DNA of 64,000 nucleotides, from NCBI GenBank assembly GCA_029215795.1, contig JARDYH010000002.1, positions 59,187,001-59,251,000 on the forward strand, written 5' to 3'. The notes beneath the pieces are model-generated. The model did not search any database and had not been told where the DNA came from. It saw only the letters and a list, made by a program, of their open reading frames with translations. The translations under genes and the position numbers were made by a program. Positions 34,146 to 45,178 of this stretch are shown here, piece by piece. Source of the stretch: Anniella stebbinsi. Its lineage: Eukaryota; Chordata; Lepidosauria; Squamata; Anniellidae. Position 1 is the stretch's first letter, and each line of letters starts with the position of its first letter.

Positions 34146-35098
34146 TACTTTTGTGCAATCTTCAACATACATAGTGTTACAGGCATAGGGCATGGTCCAA
34201 TTCACCAATCTCTCTTGTGGGTCCTACTCCATGCATGTACCTAATGGCTTGATCATTCACAGTGGTCAGGATGGCTCATTAAGCTGACCATTGGCTACTC
34301 TTGGCTTCTAGAATGTGCTCTGTTCTCCATCTATAGCCAGCCTTGCAAGGAGAACTACAAGGGACAATTTTTATAGTCTGAATATGGGAGGAGAAAGAAA
34401 ATGCAGTGTTTGAGATCTGGAGTTAAGATGCTTCTGGCTGAATCTCTAGAATCCAGAAACATTGTGGTCTTACTGCACTGGTGTAAAATACTGCACTGCT
34501 GTAAAATATAGAGTTCCATATTTGTAAATGAACAGATATTACAAAAATACCCATCTCCCCCAAATGCAACAAACCTTATAAAACTGTCCAGGAACTCAGG
34601 ACCAAATTACATGTGCTACTGCATGATAAAACACACTGCAATGTGTCCGAACCTCTGTTTTGGGACATGGCAAAATTGCAGCGTTGGTCTGTGAAGGCTT
34701 CATTCACACCCAGTGTATACCCTTGAGTTATCTCATTTTTCTTTCATTACCCTTTGCCTTTTCTGGGAGCTGACTCACTAAAGCACTTGGCTCAAAAGAA
34801 ATCCAAAACACTTTAATTTTATGACATTGCAATGCCAGATGTTTCCTTATCGAAAGGCTTATTTTTAAACTAAGTTATCATGTGGCCAGGTGAAACGCCA
34901 GAGAGAGAAATGTGCTTTGATGCAAAGCAGACAAACGACTATTTAATCCAAAAGATCTGTTCCAGATAGATTCCTTTCCGATATTTTTCGCCCAACTTTA
35001 TCAGACAAGGGAATGATGGATGCAGGAAGGATTAAAAGAACATTCAAGCAAACTGCATAACACTATATAAGCAATATGCAGACCTAGAAAATGAGTAC
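34146..35098. other. No recognisable feature
   Basis: Anonymous sequence immediately downstream, on the minus strand, of the candidate exon. No further exon recognised. Confidence 0.5.
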
Positions 35099-35346
35099 CT
35101 TAAAGAGAGGCGTTTGGCTTTCTTCTCCTTAACATTTGGCTCTGATTCTCGACATGGCACTGAGAATGGCTTCCGTACTGGCTGGCGTGGTAAGGGGATG
35201 TCTGGACCAATGGGTGGCAAGAAATGATGGCACATGGCAGTGGCGACTCTCCACCCAATGTATCGCGAAGTAGAGACATCTCTGGGACTTGATGGATCTT
35301 TCTCTTTGGATGCAAGGAAGGGGTTTGTTGAGCCTTGGCTCTCAAC
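35099..35346 (-). CDS. Candidate internal exon of an unrecognised host gene
   Basis: On the minus strand a pyrimidine tract (TTTTGTCTTTCTTGTCATTC) leads to CTTAG|GTTGAG, a textbook 3' splice site. The following 248 nt are open in the frame starting at the first exon base: 82 codons plus 2 nt. They end at TTTAAG|GTACTC, an acceptable but weak donor. The peptide is polar and proline- and lysine-rich in its second half, with segments such as 'SRYIGWRVATAMCHHFLPPI' and 'CRESEPNVKEKKAKRLSL'. I do not recognise the protein. No start codon is needed for an internal exon. No partner exon was recognised elsewhere in the window, and another reading frame is also open, so this is a hypothesis based on splice signals, length and the lack of repeats. 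Confidence 0.4.
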
Positions 35347-36120
35347 CTAAGGAATGACAAGAAAGACAAAATCAAGCATGTCACAATCCACTGCCTCAAA
35401 CAAGGTAATGACAGAACCGAGGTAGACTATAATCTATCTACAGAGGGAATTATAAATAAGGCACTCTCCAGTTTATTTCCACTCTCCATGGCTCACTTTG
35501 ATTTACTGATCCTGCTACAGTCAGGACATCTGCAAATAAGGTTGTGAATGAGATGATGAAAAGAAGCTGACACATCATTTCCCTTCTTTTGAAACAGACT
35601 CTTTTTAATTTCAAGTGCTAATAATTGAAATGCTAATGATATCATGCTTTTTTAAAAAAATGTAGAAATATTAAGGGATTTAGAATACTCTCACAAACAG
35701 GCACTTTCAAAGCTATTAGGCTGGATTTGATATTTACAACTTCAAACCCCAGGTGTAACATTGACTGGTTTGTATTAATTATATAGCATTTTAATGGCAG
35801 TTTGAGACAGAGTATCTGCATGCAATCATATCAAAATGTCATGCATTGAGATGTTATGCTGGTATGGTCATTCAAATTCCCCATTCTTTGGTGCTTGCAC
35901 AGCATATTTTAGAATCAATCTATATTTTTATTATTATTATTTTGAGAAATGCTTATGCCATTTATTCTTTCCAACCCTAAAACCCTTGGTTGCAGGTCAC
36001 TAATGCTTTCATCTTTCCAGACTGATGAACTGAGTTGAGAGACCTCAAGTGTGACATCTATGTTCACATAGACTTATGTGCAAATAGGTTTCTTATGGCT
36101 AGGGGTTGCTCAATTAAGTC
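35347..36120. other. No recognisable feature
   Basis: Anonymous AT-rich sequence upstream, on the minus strand, of the candidate exon. Confidence 0.5.
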
Positions 36121-36228
36121 CAATTAATTAATTAATTTTATTACATTTGCATACTGCCCAATAGGTTAAACTCTCTGGGTGATTCACAACAATTAAAATC
36201 ATAAATACAACATAAAAAACAATCAGCT
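36121..36228 (-). mobile_element. L2 LINE 3' tail, part 1 of an interrupted copy
   Basis: 'aattaattaattttattaca', then 'gcatactgcccaataggtta' and 'gtgattcacaacaattaaaa' is a reversed L2 tail. It breaks at about 36229, where a MITE has inserted, and resumes at about 37745. Confidence 0.7.
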
Positions 36229-36402
36229 CCATCAGACGAGCATTGTATTGCAGGCTCGTTGCTGGGCACTCACGGATTTTTGCGGGTCCCTCTCACGTTG
36301 TCTGCCTCCCATGCACCTCTCGCCTCTTCTTGCCTTCTTTGCACCACAAAAAACCACCCCAGTAAGTAGGGTGACCAGATTTTGGAACCCAAAATCCCGG
36401 TT

Positions 36403-36548
36403 CCCCCCACCACCCAAAACAACCCCCCCACCAAGCCACCCACCCACCCAAAACAACCCCCCCAAGCCACCCCAACCACCCAAAACACCCCCCACCAAGC
36501 CACCCCCCCAAAACAACCCCCCCACCAAGCCACCCACCCCCAAAAAAC
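36403..36548. repeat. C-rich minisatellite
   Basis: About five imperfect units containing 'cccaaaacaaccccccc' and 'accaagccaccca'. The minus strand therefore has many runs of three or more G and could form G-quadruplexes. Confidence 0.85.
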
Positions 36549-36711
36549 ATCAGCCTGGACCTACCGGGTTCTCTTCCGCCGCCACCCCCGCCGGGTCTGC
36601 CGCCCCCCCCCCATGTCCCCCGCCGCCGCCGGGTCATCCTCCTCCGCTGCCGGGTCTCCTGCCGCCAGGTTTTCCTCCTCCGCCTCTGGGTCCCCCACCG
36701 CTGGGCTCGTA

Positions 36712-37039
36712 AGGCCAGCGGCCGTGCGGAAGAGGCGGGGGAGGGCCAGATCCGGAAGTGATGTAATCGGCCCTCCCCCGCCTCTTCCGCGCGGCCTCTC
36801 TGGCCTCGTCGGGGCTAGTCGCGATGGCGACGACCCCCGAGGAGCCCGGATGCCCATGCGGAAGAGGCGGGGGAGCTCCCCCACCTCTTCCGCACAGGCG
36901 TCCGGGCTCCTCGGGGGTCGTCGCCATCGCGACAAGCCCCGATGAGGCCAGAGGCCGCGCGGAAGAGGCGGAGGAGGGCAGATTACGTCACTTCCGGATC
37001 CGGCCCTCTCCTGTCCCTTCCGCACAGCCTCTGGCCTCA
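36712..37039. repeat. 328-bp CpG-rich palindrome
   Basis: Centred at GGGGGAGCTCCCCC (about 36875). Complementary arm blocks include 'gtcgcgatggcgacgacccc' against 'ggggtcgtcgccatcgcgac' and 'gatccggaagtgatgtaatc' against 'gattacgtcacttccggatc'. Divergence is mainly at CpG-like positions. Confidence 0.88.
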
Positions 37040-37082
37040 CGAGCCCGGCAGCGGCGGTGGAGGACCCGGCGGCAGCGGACCT

Positions 37083-37358
37083 GGCCGCCCCAGCAGGTAA
37101 GTGCTCCGCACCTCGCGCCTTGCGCTCCTTACCTGCAGGGGCGTCCACTTCCATCCGGTGCTCGAATCTACTGAGAAACAGGCTTCGCGGCCTGTCTCTC
37201 AGTATTGCGCCAGGTGATGACGTCATCACCCAGCGCGCTACTGAGGGACAGGCCGCGAAGCCTGTTTCTCAGTAGTTTCGAGCACCGGAGGGAAGCGGAT
37301 GCCCCTGCAGGTAAGGAGCGCGAGGCGCGAGGGAGGGCACTTTCCTGCTGGGGCGGCC
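37083..37358. repeat. 276-bp palindrome with CRE-like centre
   Basis: Arms from GGCCGCCC (37083) to GGGCGGCC (37358). Dyad centre GGTGATGACGTCATCACC, containing a perfect TGACGTCA (37218-37225). Outward-reading GCAGGTAAG occurs in both arms. The centre resembles that of 15202-15388. Confidence 0.9.
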
Positions 37359-37744
37359 GCTTCCCGGGCTCCTCCGCCACCACCGCTGCCGGGTCTACCG
37401 CCGCTCATCGCTCGTTGCTACCGCCGCATGACCCCCTGCCACCCCGGTTTGCCCCCGCCGCCCCCCGGTTGGGCCAGATCGCCCCAGGTTTCCCGGTTAG
37501 GACCGGGAAACCCCGGGCCATCTGGTCACCCTACCAGTAAGTCCAATTTATTTTTAAAGATGGAAGTTGCCACTATCGCCTGCTGTGTGCAGGAGAAGCA
37601 GCGCAATCAAAATGGTCCACTGAATGGGCCACATGCACATTGTTTACTTCCTCTTTCAAAAGAGGAAATAATGAGGGCCAAATGCGCGGGCGGAGAAGCA
37701 ACAGTAAGTAAACGTGATTTCCCCCCATGTGATGACATTAAATA

Positions 37745-38290
37745 TAAGAGTCTAAAAGTGTAAAACTACAGTATAAAACCAAATCAAAACCAAAATGAAA
37801 CCTAGCAGCCAGACAAGGATTTAAAATACAGTACCAGATTTATAACAACAAAAACTGTACTAAAATGCCTGGAAAATGAGAAGGTATTCACCTGGCACCG
37901 AAAAGGGTACAACATACATGCTAGGCAAGCCTCTCTGGGAAGTTCATTCCACAACTGGGCGGGAGGGGGGGGGCTCACAAAAGAAAAGGCCTTCTCCTTA
38001 GTAGCCATTCACCTCATTTCCTTTGGCAGGGCCACCTGAAGAAAGACAAACTTAGAACTAGCTATATATCCAGGAAGGTATATCCTTCAGAAAACCTGGT
38101 CCCAGGCCATTTAGGGCTTTGAATGTTAATACCAGCACTTTGAATCAGGCTTGGAACTGAAAGCTAGGCTATATCTGTCCAGATAAGGACCAAGTTGGTA
38201 TATCAGCCTAAACTGATAAAAGGTGCTCCATGCCACCAAGTCCACCTGTGCCTCTAACAACAAAGTGGATGTGTACAAAAGAATGCACAG
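37745..38290 (-). mobile_element. L2 LINE 3' end, part 2 of an interrupted copy
   Basis: Continues the L2 from 36228. A-rich UTR, then reversed ORF2 C-terminus including the complement of a 'LWNELP'-type motif (frame at 37802-38008) and 'ccatttagggctttgaatgt' plus 'accagcactttgaat', hallmarks of this LINE. Confidence 0.8.
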
Positions 38291-38535
38291 GCAGGACTTC
38301 TTCCTTCATTGGAATAAATGGGGAACCTGTTGTGAAAGTGTAACATTCCATGTGCATAGCACAGCTCTAGTTCCTTACTGGGGAGGTGAGAGGGAATACT
38401 GAATCGGGCAGAGTTCTTGGCATGACTAATTCCAGTTTTCTATTTAATTGTCATATGTGAGAATGGTCTGAAGATGCTTCATGTAATAACCAGTCCAAAA
38501 ATAAGCAGACCTAGCTTTGGCTACTACCTGGATGA

Positions 38536-39357
38536 TAGGGTGGCCATGGGAACAATCCGATGGTGTTGGGCCAGTAGTACTATTTACATTACACTGGTGG
38601 AAATCAATGCTTGCACAATGTCAACAGCACTTGCTAGCATAATGTGTTTCCCAGGAAATTTGTCACGCGAAGCGCTATTGACATTGCACAAGCACTGGGT
38701 TCCGCTAGCACAACATGAATAGCACTTGTGGCCCGATACCATTTTATCCTTTCACCCTTGTGTCCTTCTTTGCAGAGGACAGTCCTCTGTTTGAAGGGCT
38801 GTGTAGTCCAAATCCAGTTTAAAAATAAGGAATGATAAGAAGGTTAGAGATATTTAAAAATATTTTCAGCAGTATATAAGTCTATTAAATAAAAATAAAG
38901 AAAAAAAGAAATAGGGAGAGGAGGAGCCTCTGAAGTTGCCAAAGAGCAGTGAGTACCTGGACACAGCCTTCCTCAAGATGGTGAGAGATATTATCATTTC
39001 TATTTATATGTACAGATGCACATTTAGAAAGAATTGCGAGACCCTGTGTGGCATAGTGGTTGGAGTGTCGGACTGGGAATCGGGAAGCACACTGGGCGAC
39101 TTTGGGCCATTTACTGACTCTCAGCCTAACCTACCTCACAAGTTGTTATAAGGATAAAATTGAGAGGAGGAGGAGGAGGATCATGCACATTGCCTTGGGT
39201 TGCTTGCAAGATGAAAAAGGCGAGATATATACGTAAAAAAATAAATGAATAAATGAGTATATGCCCAGTTATGAAAATCCATGCCCTGTTTTGTCCTCTT
39301 TTGGTGAGGGGGGGATTCATTTCCTCCTTTTTCCCAGTACATTAAATAGCCACCCTA
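38536..39357. mobile_element. Possible diverged TAGGGTGRCC element
   Basis: Left tip TAGGGTGGCCATGGGAAC and right tip GCCACCCTA. The flanking 8-mers CTGGATGA (38528-38535) and CCAGATGA (39358-39365) match at six of eight bases. It contains the Sauria-type SINE at 39038. Plausible old member of the 8-bp group; the borders are uncertain. Confidence 0.45.
39038..39258 (+). mobile_element. Sauria-type SINE
   Basis: tRNA-derived head 'tgtggcatagtggttggagt' (A box), 'cactgggcgactttgggcca', the conserved 'cagcctaacctacctcacaa' plus 'gttgttataaggat', and a tail 'gatatatacgtaaaaaaata' with 'aatgaataaatg'. The clean B box has been lost by a small deletion. Together with the 6588 copy it supports a squamate source. 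Confidence 0.8.
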
Positions 39358-39365
39358 CCAGATGA

Positions 39366-40462
39366 TACACGACAGGAGAACAACAGTATACACTGCTTTG
39401 AGTTCTTTTCAGAGGAACAGTGGAATACAAAAGTAACAAATAAAAGCATGTTCACAAGAATAGAGAATTTCATCCATCAAGTGGACAAGGAAGCTTCCGT
39501 GCACCTGACTTACATGTTTGGAGTCATAGGCTGCAATCAGGATTGGGGCAGCAGTTACTATTTTTACAAAAAAAGAAATAAAATATTTAATAGTGCTTTA
39601 TACATGCTGAAGCATTGTTAAACTTTGAAAATCCACTGGTCTTAGGGTGGTTTACCTGTTCATTTAATTACTGAATGCATTTAATTGTGTTTTCTCTTTA
39701 ACTGAAGACATCCTGTGAGATGCCCAGAAGGCTTTTTTTTTCTTGGCCAAAATCTGGTTACAATAATTGAAGCTATTAGCTTCAAAGTGTCATGCAATGT
39801 CATAATCAGCCACATGCTTATGCTTATAATGCAATTGTTCTTTCTTGAAAGTAAAATGGATATTGAATCCTGTCAATTTGGTTTTAAAATATCAGTGAAA
39901 ACTGGTGAATAAGCAACCCTTTACAAGTCAGTCAGACTTCATTTTATATGCCTACTAGTCCTTGTAATGGCACGCAGATGGAACAGGGGATGCTTTTTAA
40001 AAACAAAAACAAAAAAAACTGAATGTCAAATGTATTTTTATAGTATGAGAGCTGATTCAGTGTAGCATGTTTATTAATGTCATTATGCAGATGCACTGTG
40101 TAGATACCCACTTTTTTAATTGGCCAGATGTAGTAACATTTCATTCTAGTACCTCACATTTCTAATCCTTGCTATGGCAACTTCTGCTCAGTTATGGCTG
40201 TGCTATATTCTCTTTAAAATTTGCTTTTCAGGGTTGTAAGTGAGCTCTGTAAAAAGAATCCAAATCTCATTCCTGACTTAGACATGTATGTTCAGCATTT
40301 TATCTCCATGGCATAATTTATATGTTTTTAAAAACAGAGAAGAGGAAACCCCCATATACTCCATAGCCATCTGCTCAAAACAACAGTTCAGATTTCATCT
40401 CCTTGTAAGACACACTTCAAACTTTGCATCTCCTGAGACACACTTCAAACCTCAATTCAGCC
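39366..40462. other. No recognisable feature
   Basis: Anonymous AT-rich sequence. Confidence 0.5.
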
Positions 40463-40470
40463 ATGTATGT

Positions 40471-40749
40471 TAGTGATGAGATGAAAAGGAGGAGAGGACT
40501 CCTGTATCTTTAACAGTTGCACAGAAAAGAGAATTTCAACAGGTGTCATTTGTATGCATGCAGCACCTGGTGAAATTCTAGAGTGATCAAAACAAAAGAG
40601 GGCAGGGCTCCTGCAGCTTTAACTGTTGTGAAGAAGAGGGAAATTCACCAGGTGCTGAATGCATACAAATGACGCCTGCTGAAATTCCCTTTTCCATACA
40701 ACTGTTAAAGATACAGGAGCCCTGTCCTCCTTTCCATATGGTCACCCTA
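40471..40749. mobile_element. 279-bp palindromic MITE
   Basis: Relative of 26107-26426 with shortened left arm. The right tip TATGGTCACCCTA is well kept; the left tip is diverged (TAGTGATGAGATGAAAAGGA). Flanks are ATGTATGT (40463-40470) and AAGTATGT (40750-40757), 7 of 8. The loop again contains a tip-like 'tagagtgatcaaaacaaaag'. Confidence 0.8.
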
Positions 40750-40757
40750 AAGTATGT

Positions 40758-42734
40758 TTAGATGCCAGACTAGGATCTAGCTGGGAAACAGGTGGCAGTG
40801 GTTTGGGGCAAGGAGAGTCCTTACTAAAAGCACTGAGAAGAGTTCCTGGTAGTAGGTGAATCTTTAGGTAGCCTAGGGCAGGGAAGAAGGAAACAATGCC
40901 CTGAATCTTGTCTGGGGTTGAGGAATTAAAAGCACAAGCATCACGAGACTATTTGGGGCAGCTCCACAAATTAGAATGGTTTATCTGAATATGCAACCTG
41001 AGGTAAACAAATACAAAATTGTTCACCTTACCATCCTCTATTAAAGCTGAAACTGCAAAAAGTAAAATAAAAAACTGACTCCAAAGGACAACTCACATGT
41101 TACCTAATCCAGCTCCAGTGCAAAAAAGAGCATCAAATGTAATGCCCCTCAACCGCTATAGATGTGGTATCAGTTCCCTAATGCATATGTAGAGAAAAAA
41201 ATAACAGATATTTGCACAGCTGATCAAACATGATGTTGCACATAATTTCCTTATGTGGCTATTACTTATGCTGGAAAAAGCAACTCCAAAAGTCACTTTG
41301 CCCACAAGGATGACTCAGTGGCACAGTGTGCTACCTTCACAGAGCTTCCCATCACAGAAGCATAAGTCTAACTTCCTGTCTACTCCATTGTGGTACAAAC
41401 ATCCCTTTATGCACCCTGTACCATATTTACGCTTCAGGTATTACTGATGGAGGCCCCCTCAATTCTCTATGGAAGGATTTTGTGGAAAGTATCTAATTAA
41501 ATTCCAGGATCAAAGTTTCAGATGGCATTCTTACTGGCGTATTCATATCAAGTCACACATGTGAAACAACTATCAGAACTTATACCACAGACAGAGATTT
41601 GGTGTCCCCTGACATTACCTCAACAGTTTTCCAAGAAGGCAAGTGATGAGACATTGAATACTGTAAATGCACGTTAATCAGTCCTTAGTAGCTGTATTTG
41701 TCCCACAGAACAAGAAATGAAGAGCAAGTGGAGTGACAGTTTGCACTGGACCAAGTCAGGGCCTATTGGACAGTTTATAGTGTGATGAATGCCCAATTGT
41801 TACATGTCTGTTACCTTGGATCCAGATATCTTTCCTCAAGGTAATATGCCTGTTGCAGGGATATCATGTTTTTCAATGCTCAAACTGCAATGTGTGTTGT
41901 CACTAGGAAAATCTGGATCTTCCTTCAGAGAGCAGATCCAACGCTATGGATAGTGATGGGAGAAAGAGTGATGTTGAAGCTTGTCAAAGTTCTCCCTTAT
42001 TCACCTCAATGCCTGCCTCACTTCGTTCCCACTCCCAATTGCAAGCATCTTTTTGTTTTTTCAAACAAGCATAGCATGCATTTTGAAATCCCCCAAAATG
42101 CACACTTTTCCAAGCATGTATCCCAAATGTGCATTTTCTCCATAGGTGAAAACATACAAATGGGAAATGCATATTTGGGAAGGGATGTGCATTTTTGAAG
42201 TGTGCACTTGTGCAAATGTGCATGTTCAATTACAAATCTAAACTGAGAAAATTGTGAGGATTTCCTGAGAATTACACTCCTGCTTATGTTCAGGTTTGCA
42301 AATGGGACATGTTCACATGATTTGTGAACAGGGACGAATGCCAACCCCAGGCTTGGATATGTTCAAGGGATGAGGCTGGGACTCTGGAAAGATGACTAAG
42401 TGGGGGTGGGAATGCCCCTCAGCACTGACCCTGGACAGCTCCACTTTCCCAGAAGCCACAGCACACGTGGAGCCTAATTTGCAATCACCTACTCTGCCTG
42501 AGGAGGTTGTGGACCATCTTTGGAGTCTAAGGACTAGCCCAGAAATCACAGCAGAGCCATAGTCTCTCCAACGCCATCAGAGTTAACAGCTGCTAAAACT
42601 CAGAAGGACCCTTTAGCTGTAAGAGGATTCTCCCAGCAAAGGCAGAGCTAGCCGCCAAACTGAGCACTAGCCTTATTTAAGTCTCAGTCTAGAACTGTCT
42701 GCTGTTTAAGCAACGTTTTGGGACTGCTTGTGTT
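40758..42734. other. Long anonymous stretch
   Basis: The region 42060-42310 has cryptic repetition of 'aatgtgcat/tgcatttt' motifs. No gene or clear transposon recognised. Confidence 0.5.
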
Positions 42735-42803
42735 GGACTGAGCAGGGGGTTGGACTCGATGGCTTTATAGGTCCCTTCCAATTTTATTATTCTACGATTC
42801 TAT
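42735..42803 (+). mobile_element. CR1 LINE 3' terminus
   Basis: 'gggggttggactcgatggct', 'aggtcccttccaat' and the terminal 'ctacgattctatga' octamer-like repeats are the canonical CR1 3' end. Only the last 70 bp are kept. Confidence 0.75.
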
Positions 42804-42834
42804 GACTCTGCCACTTATAGTTGTTGTTGTTATT

Positions 42835-43580
42835 ATTATTATTATTATTATATTTATTTATATCTTGCCTTTTTTCCAATAATGGGACTCAAGGAGGCTT
42901 TCAAATTAAAACATGTACAGTTAAAACAAACAGCGATATACACAAATTAAAAATATAATTAAACATAGTACAATTTAAAAATATTTAAAACATTTTAAAA
43001 CATTTTAAATACACATAATTAAAAAATCCAAACTATAAGCAGTACATCCACAAAGGTCTGAAATACTCCCCGAAAGGCCTGCTGAAACAGAAAAGTTTTA
43101 GCCTGACTCCGAAAGCACACCAAGGAGGGAGCCAGTCTAGCTTCCCTGGGAAGGGAGTTCCAGAGACCCGGGGCAGCCACCGAGAAGGCCCTCTCCCTTG
43201 TTCCCACCAGGCGTGCCTGTGATAGTGGTGGGACGGATAGAACAGCCTCCCCTGAAGACCTCAGGGGGCAGGCAGGCTCATAAGGGAGAATATGGCTTTT
43301 CAGATATCCTGGACCTGAGCCATATAGGGCTTTGTAGGTCATAACCAGCACTTTGAATTGTGCCCGGAAACAGACTGGAAGCCAGTGGAACTGTTTTAAC
43401 AGGGGAGTTGGATGCTTCCTGTAGCCAGCCCTGGTCAACAATCTGGCCGCAGCAACACTTGGAGTTGTCCAGGCTGCTACCTTGAGCCTGCAACCTTGCC
43501 TTGAACTGGGACTCCTGAGGGAAATCCTACTTAGTCCAGCACCCCCATCTGGCTGTTGCCACCACCTAGAAAAGAACACT
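42835..43580 (-). mobile_element. L2 LINE 3' end, reversed
   Basis: The minus-strand frame 43579-43019 encodes 186 residues of the ORF2 C-terminus without a stop: 'QFHWLPVCFRAQFKVLVMTY', 'YLKSHILPYEP', 'RAFSVAAPGLWNSLPREARL' and 'KTFLFQQAF'. It is followed by a typical UTR and an (AAT/TTA)n tail. One of the best kept L2 pieces here, but only the 3' end. Confidence 0.9.
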
Positions 43581-45178
43581 TTCCTTCCAAGGGTCCATGA
43601 GAGGGTTCTATCCTTAAATGCAACCTAAAAATAATATTAAATAAATGGCAATGCTTCACAATCAAGAATGTGTGAAATCCACATGACAGCCTCAACACGT
43701 TATTCTGAATTTTTCTAAACTACTTGGATGGGTTGTGGGAAACATTGATGGGGAGTGTAACCAGTGCTCATACTAGTAACTTGAAGTTTATCTATGAAGA
43801 ATATCCATGCGGTGCTCCCTCATTATCCTCAGTACAAGCCAGGCAAGGGTGGCTGCTTACGTAGCACCCAAAGAGAGGGAAAGCATCACGAACAAAAAGG
43901 AGAAGGGGAAAAGGATAATGAAAATTGGAAGATTCTGATTTATAGGTATAGATACAGATTTAGAAATAATTACTATAATCTAAATGGAAATACATCTCAC
44001 CATCACCATAAGGCTGTAACAAGATGTAACAAGATGATCTGAGTGCCTGCTCAGTCTGATGCCCAATTTCTAACTATGGAAGTGACATTTCAAGGATGCT
44101 CTCCCTTCTTATGGTTCTTTACCTTTCAACCAGACTTGAACTTGACAGTCCTTCTAATAGAGGACACCTTCAAATAGAGAACTGTCCTTGGATGGCCCTT
44201 CAAATCGAGGGCAGTCCTCTGAAAAGCAGAACACGTGGCCACCTTAATAGAGGCACATATGTTGGGGAGAACAGGGCCAACAGTCATAAATAAGGATCGC
44301 TAACCGTAAGGGAACATTTGCATCTTTTCTGTGCATAGGAAGTAGATGGAACTATTCCCAACATGGAGAACTCACAGATGGTGTTCTGTAGAAAAGTGGG
44401 CAAAAGGATGGCAAGCAGGCATATTCCTGATGGATAGAGAGCATACCAGATTGCTGCTGCTCTCAGCTTTGTAGCCAAAACAAGCTGAGCGCCTAAGAAC
44501 TAGGGAAGCGCCTAAAATCTAATCCAACTGTCATCCGCCAGCAGCATCAAGAAATCAGAGAACATTATCTGCTGCACAGCTATGTGCTGCTGAGGCCTGT
44601 GGCCTCTCCCTTTGCAGATTCCTTTATTATGACAGAATATGAAAAGTAAAAATGACTGACAGGAGTTCCTTTGAGGGAAGCCATTTTCTCAAAACTATAA
44701 AGAAAACCAAGGACAGAATGCTCAGAATGCAGAAGACTCGCTCATTCTCTACTAGAATTTTATTTGTTATTGCATTCTTCTTCTTCTCTTTTTACAACCA
44801 ACTACTGTCATATAATTCAGTAGTGGCCAAAAAAGAAAGGATACGACTGAAAAGGTTTACTTAAAAAGGAGGCTGCATATAATAGGAAGAACGGAAGGTC
44901 AAAGGTGCAAAAGAATGAACTCTCGCGCTCAAGGAGAAATGTGAGATGATTTCAAAATCTTTATCAGTGTTTCATGTTTTGTGAGGCAGATGGCGGAAAG
45001 CACTTAGAGATTATCTTTCTTCTTCAGTGTGCAAGCATATGTTTTAGGATTGCCCACATAGTATCATTCTTATTCCCACTCTCCCAGGAAGCATCACTAA
45101 ATAAGCACATTTATTAGGCTATTATGACTAGGTGACAAATGTCTGATTTGTTGCCTTTTTGTTTTTTTATGTCTTACT
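43581..45178. other. No clear feature
   Basis: The region 44140-44270 has loose internal repetition ('agtccttctaatagaggaca', 'cttcaaatagaga', 'cttcaaatcgaggg'). Otherwise anonymous. Confidence 0.5.

Larger units (their letters stand above)
36367..37533. mobile_element. 1.17-kb palindromic TAGGGTGACC element, TSD CCAGTAAG
   Basis: Tips are TAGGGTGACCAGATTTTGG and CATCTGGTCACCCTA. CCAGTAAG lies on both sides (36359-36366 and 37534-37541). Inside, in order: a C-rich minisatellite, a CpG-rich region, a roughly 328-bp palindrome (36712-37039) and a roughly 276-bp palindrome (37083-37358). No transposase. It sits in a family C MITE that itself sits in an L2. The apparent proline- and glycine-rich open frames are artefacts of composition and symmetry. 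Confidence 0.92.
36229..37740. mobile_element. MITE family C, interrupted by a nested element
   Basis: The left part (36229-36366, beginning 'catcagacgagcattgta') and the right part (37542-37740, ending 'atgtgatgacattaa') together match the uninterrupted 363-bp copy at 45179-45541. Shared blocks are 'cactcacggatttttgcggg' / 'ctctcacggtttttcatgga' and 'ctgctgtgtgcaggagaagc' / 'tactgtgtgcaggaaaagca'. The element at 36367-37533 splits it. Confidence 0.8.

Noticed and set aside
36248..37763. Long proline- and glycine-rich open frames on both strands (up to 222 codons)
   Set aside because: They lie in a C-rich minisatellite and CpG palindromes. Frames open on both strands with mirrored peptides are a product of GC content and symmetry, not genes.
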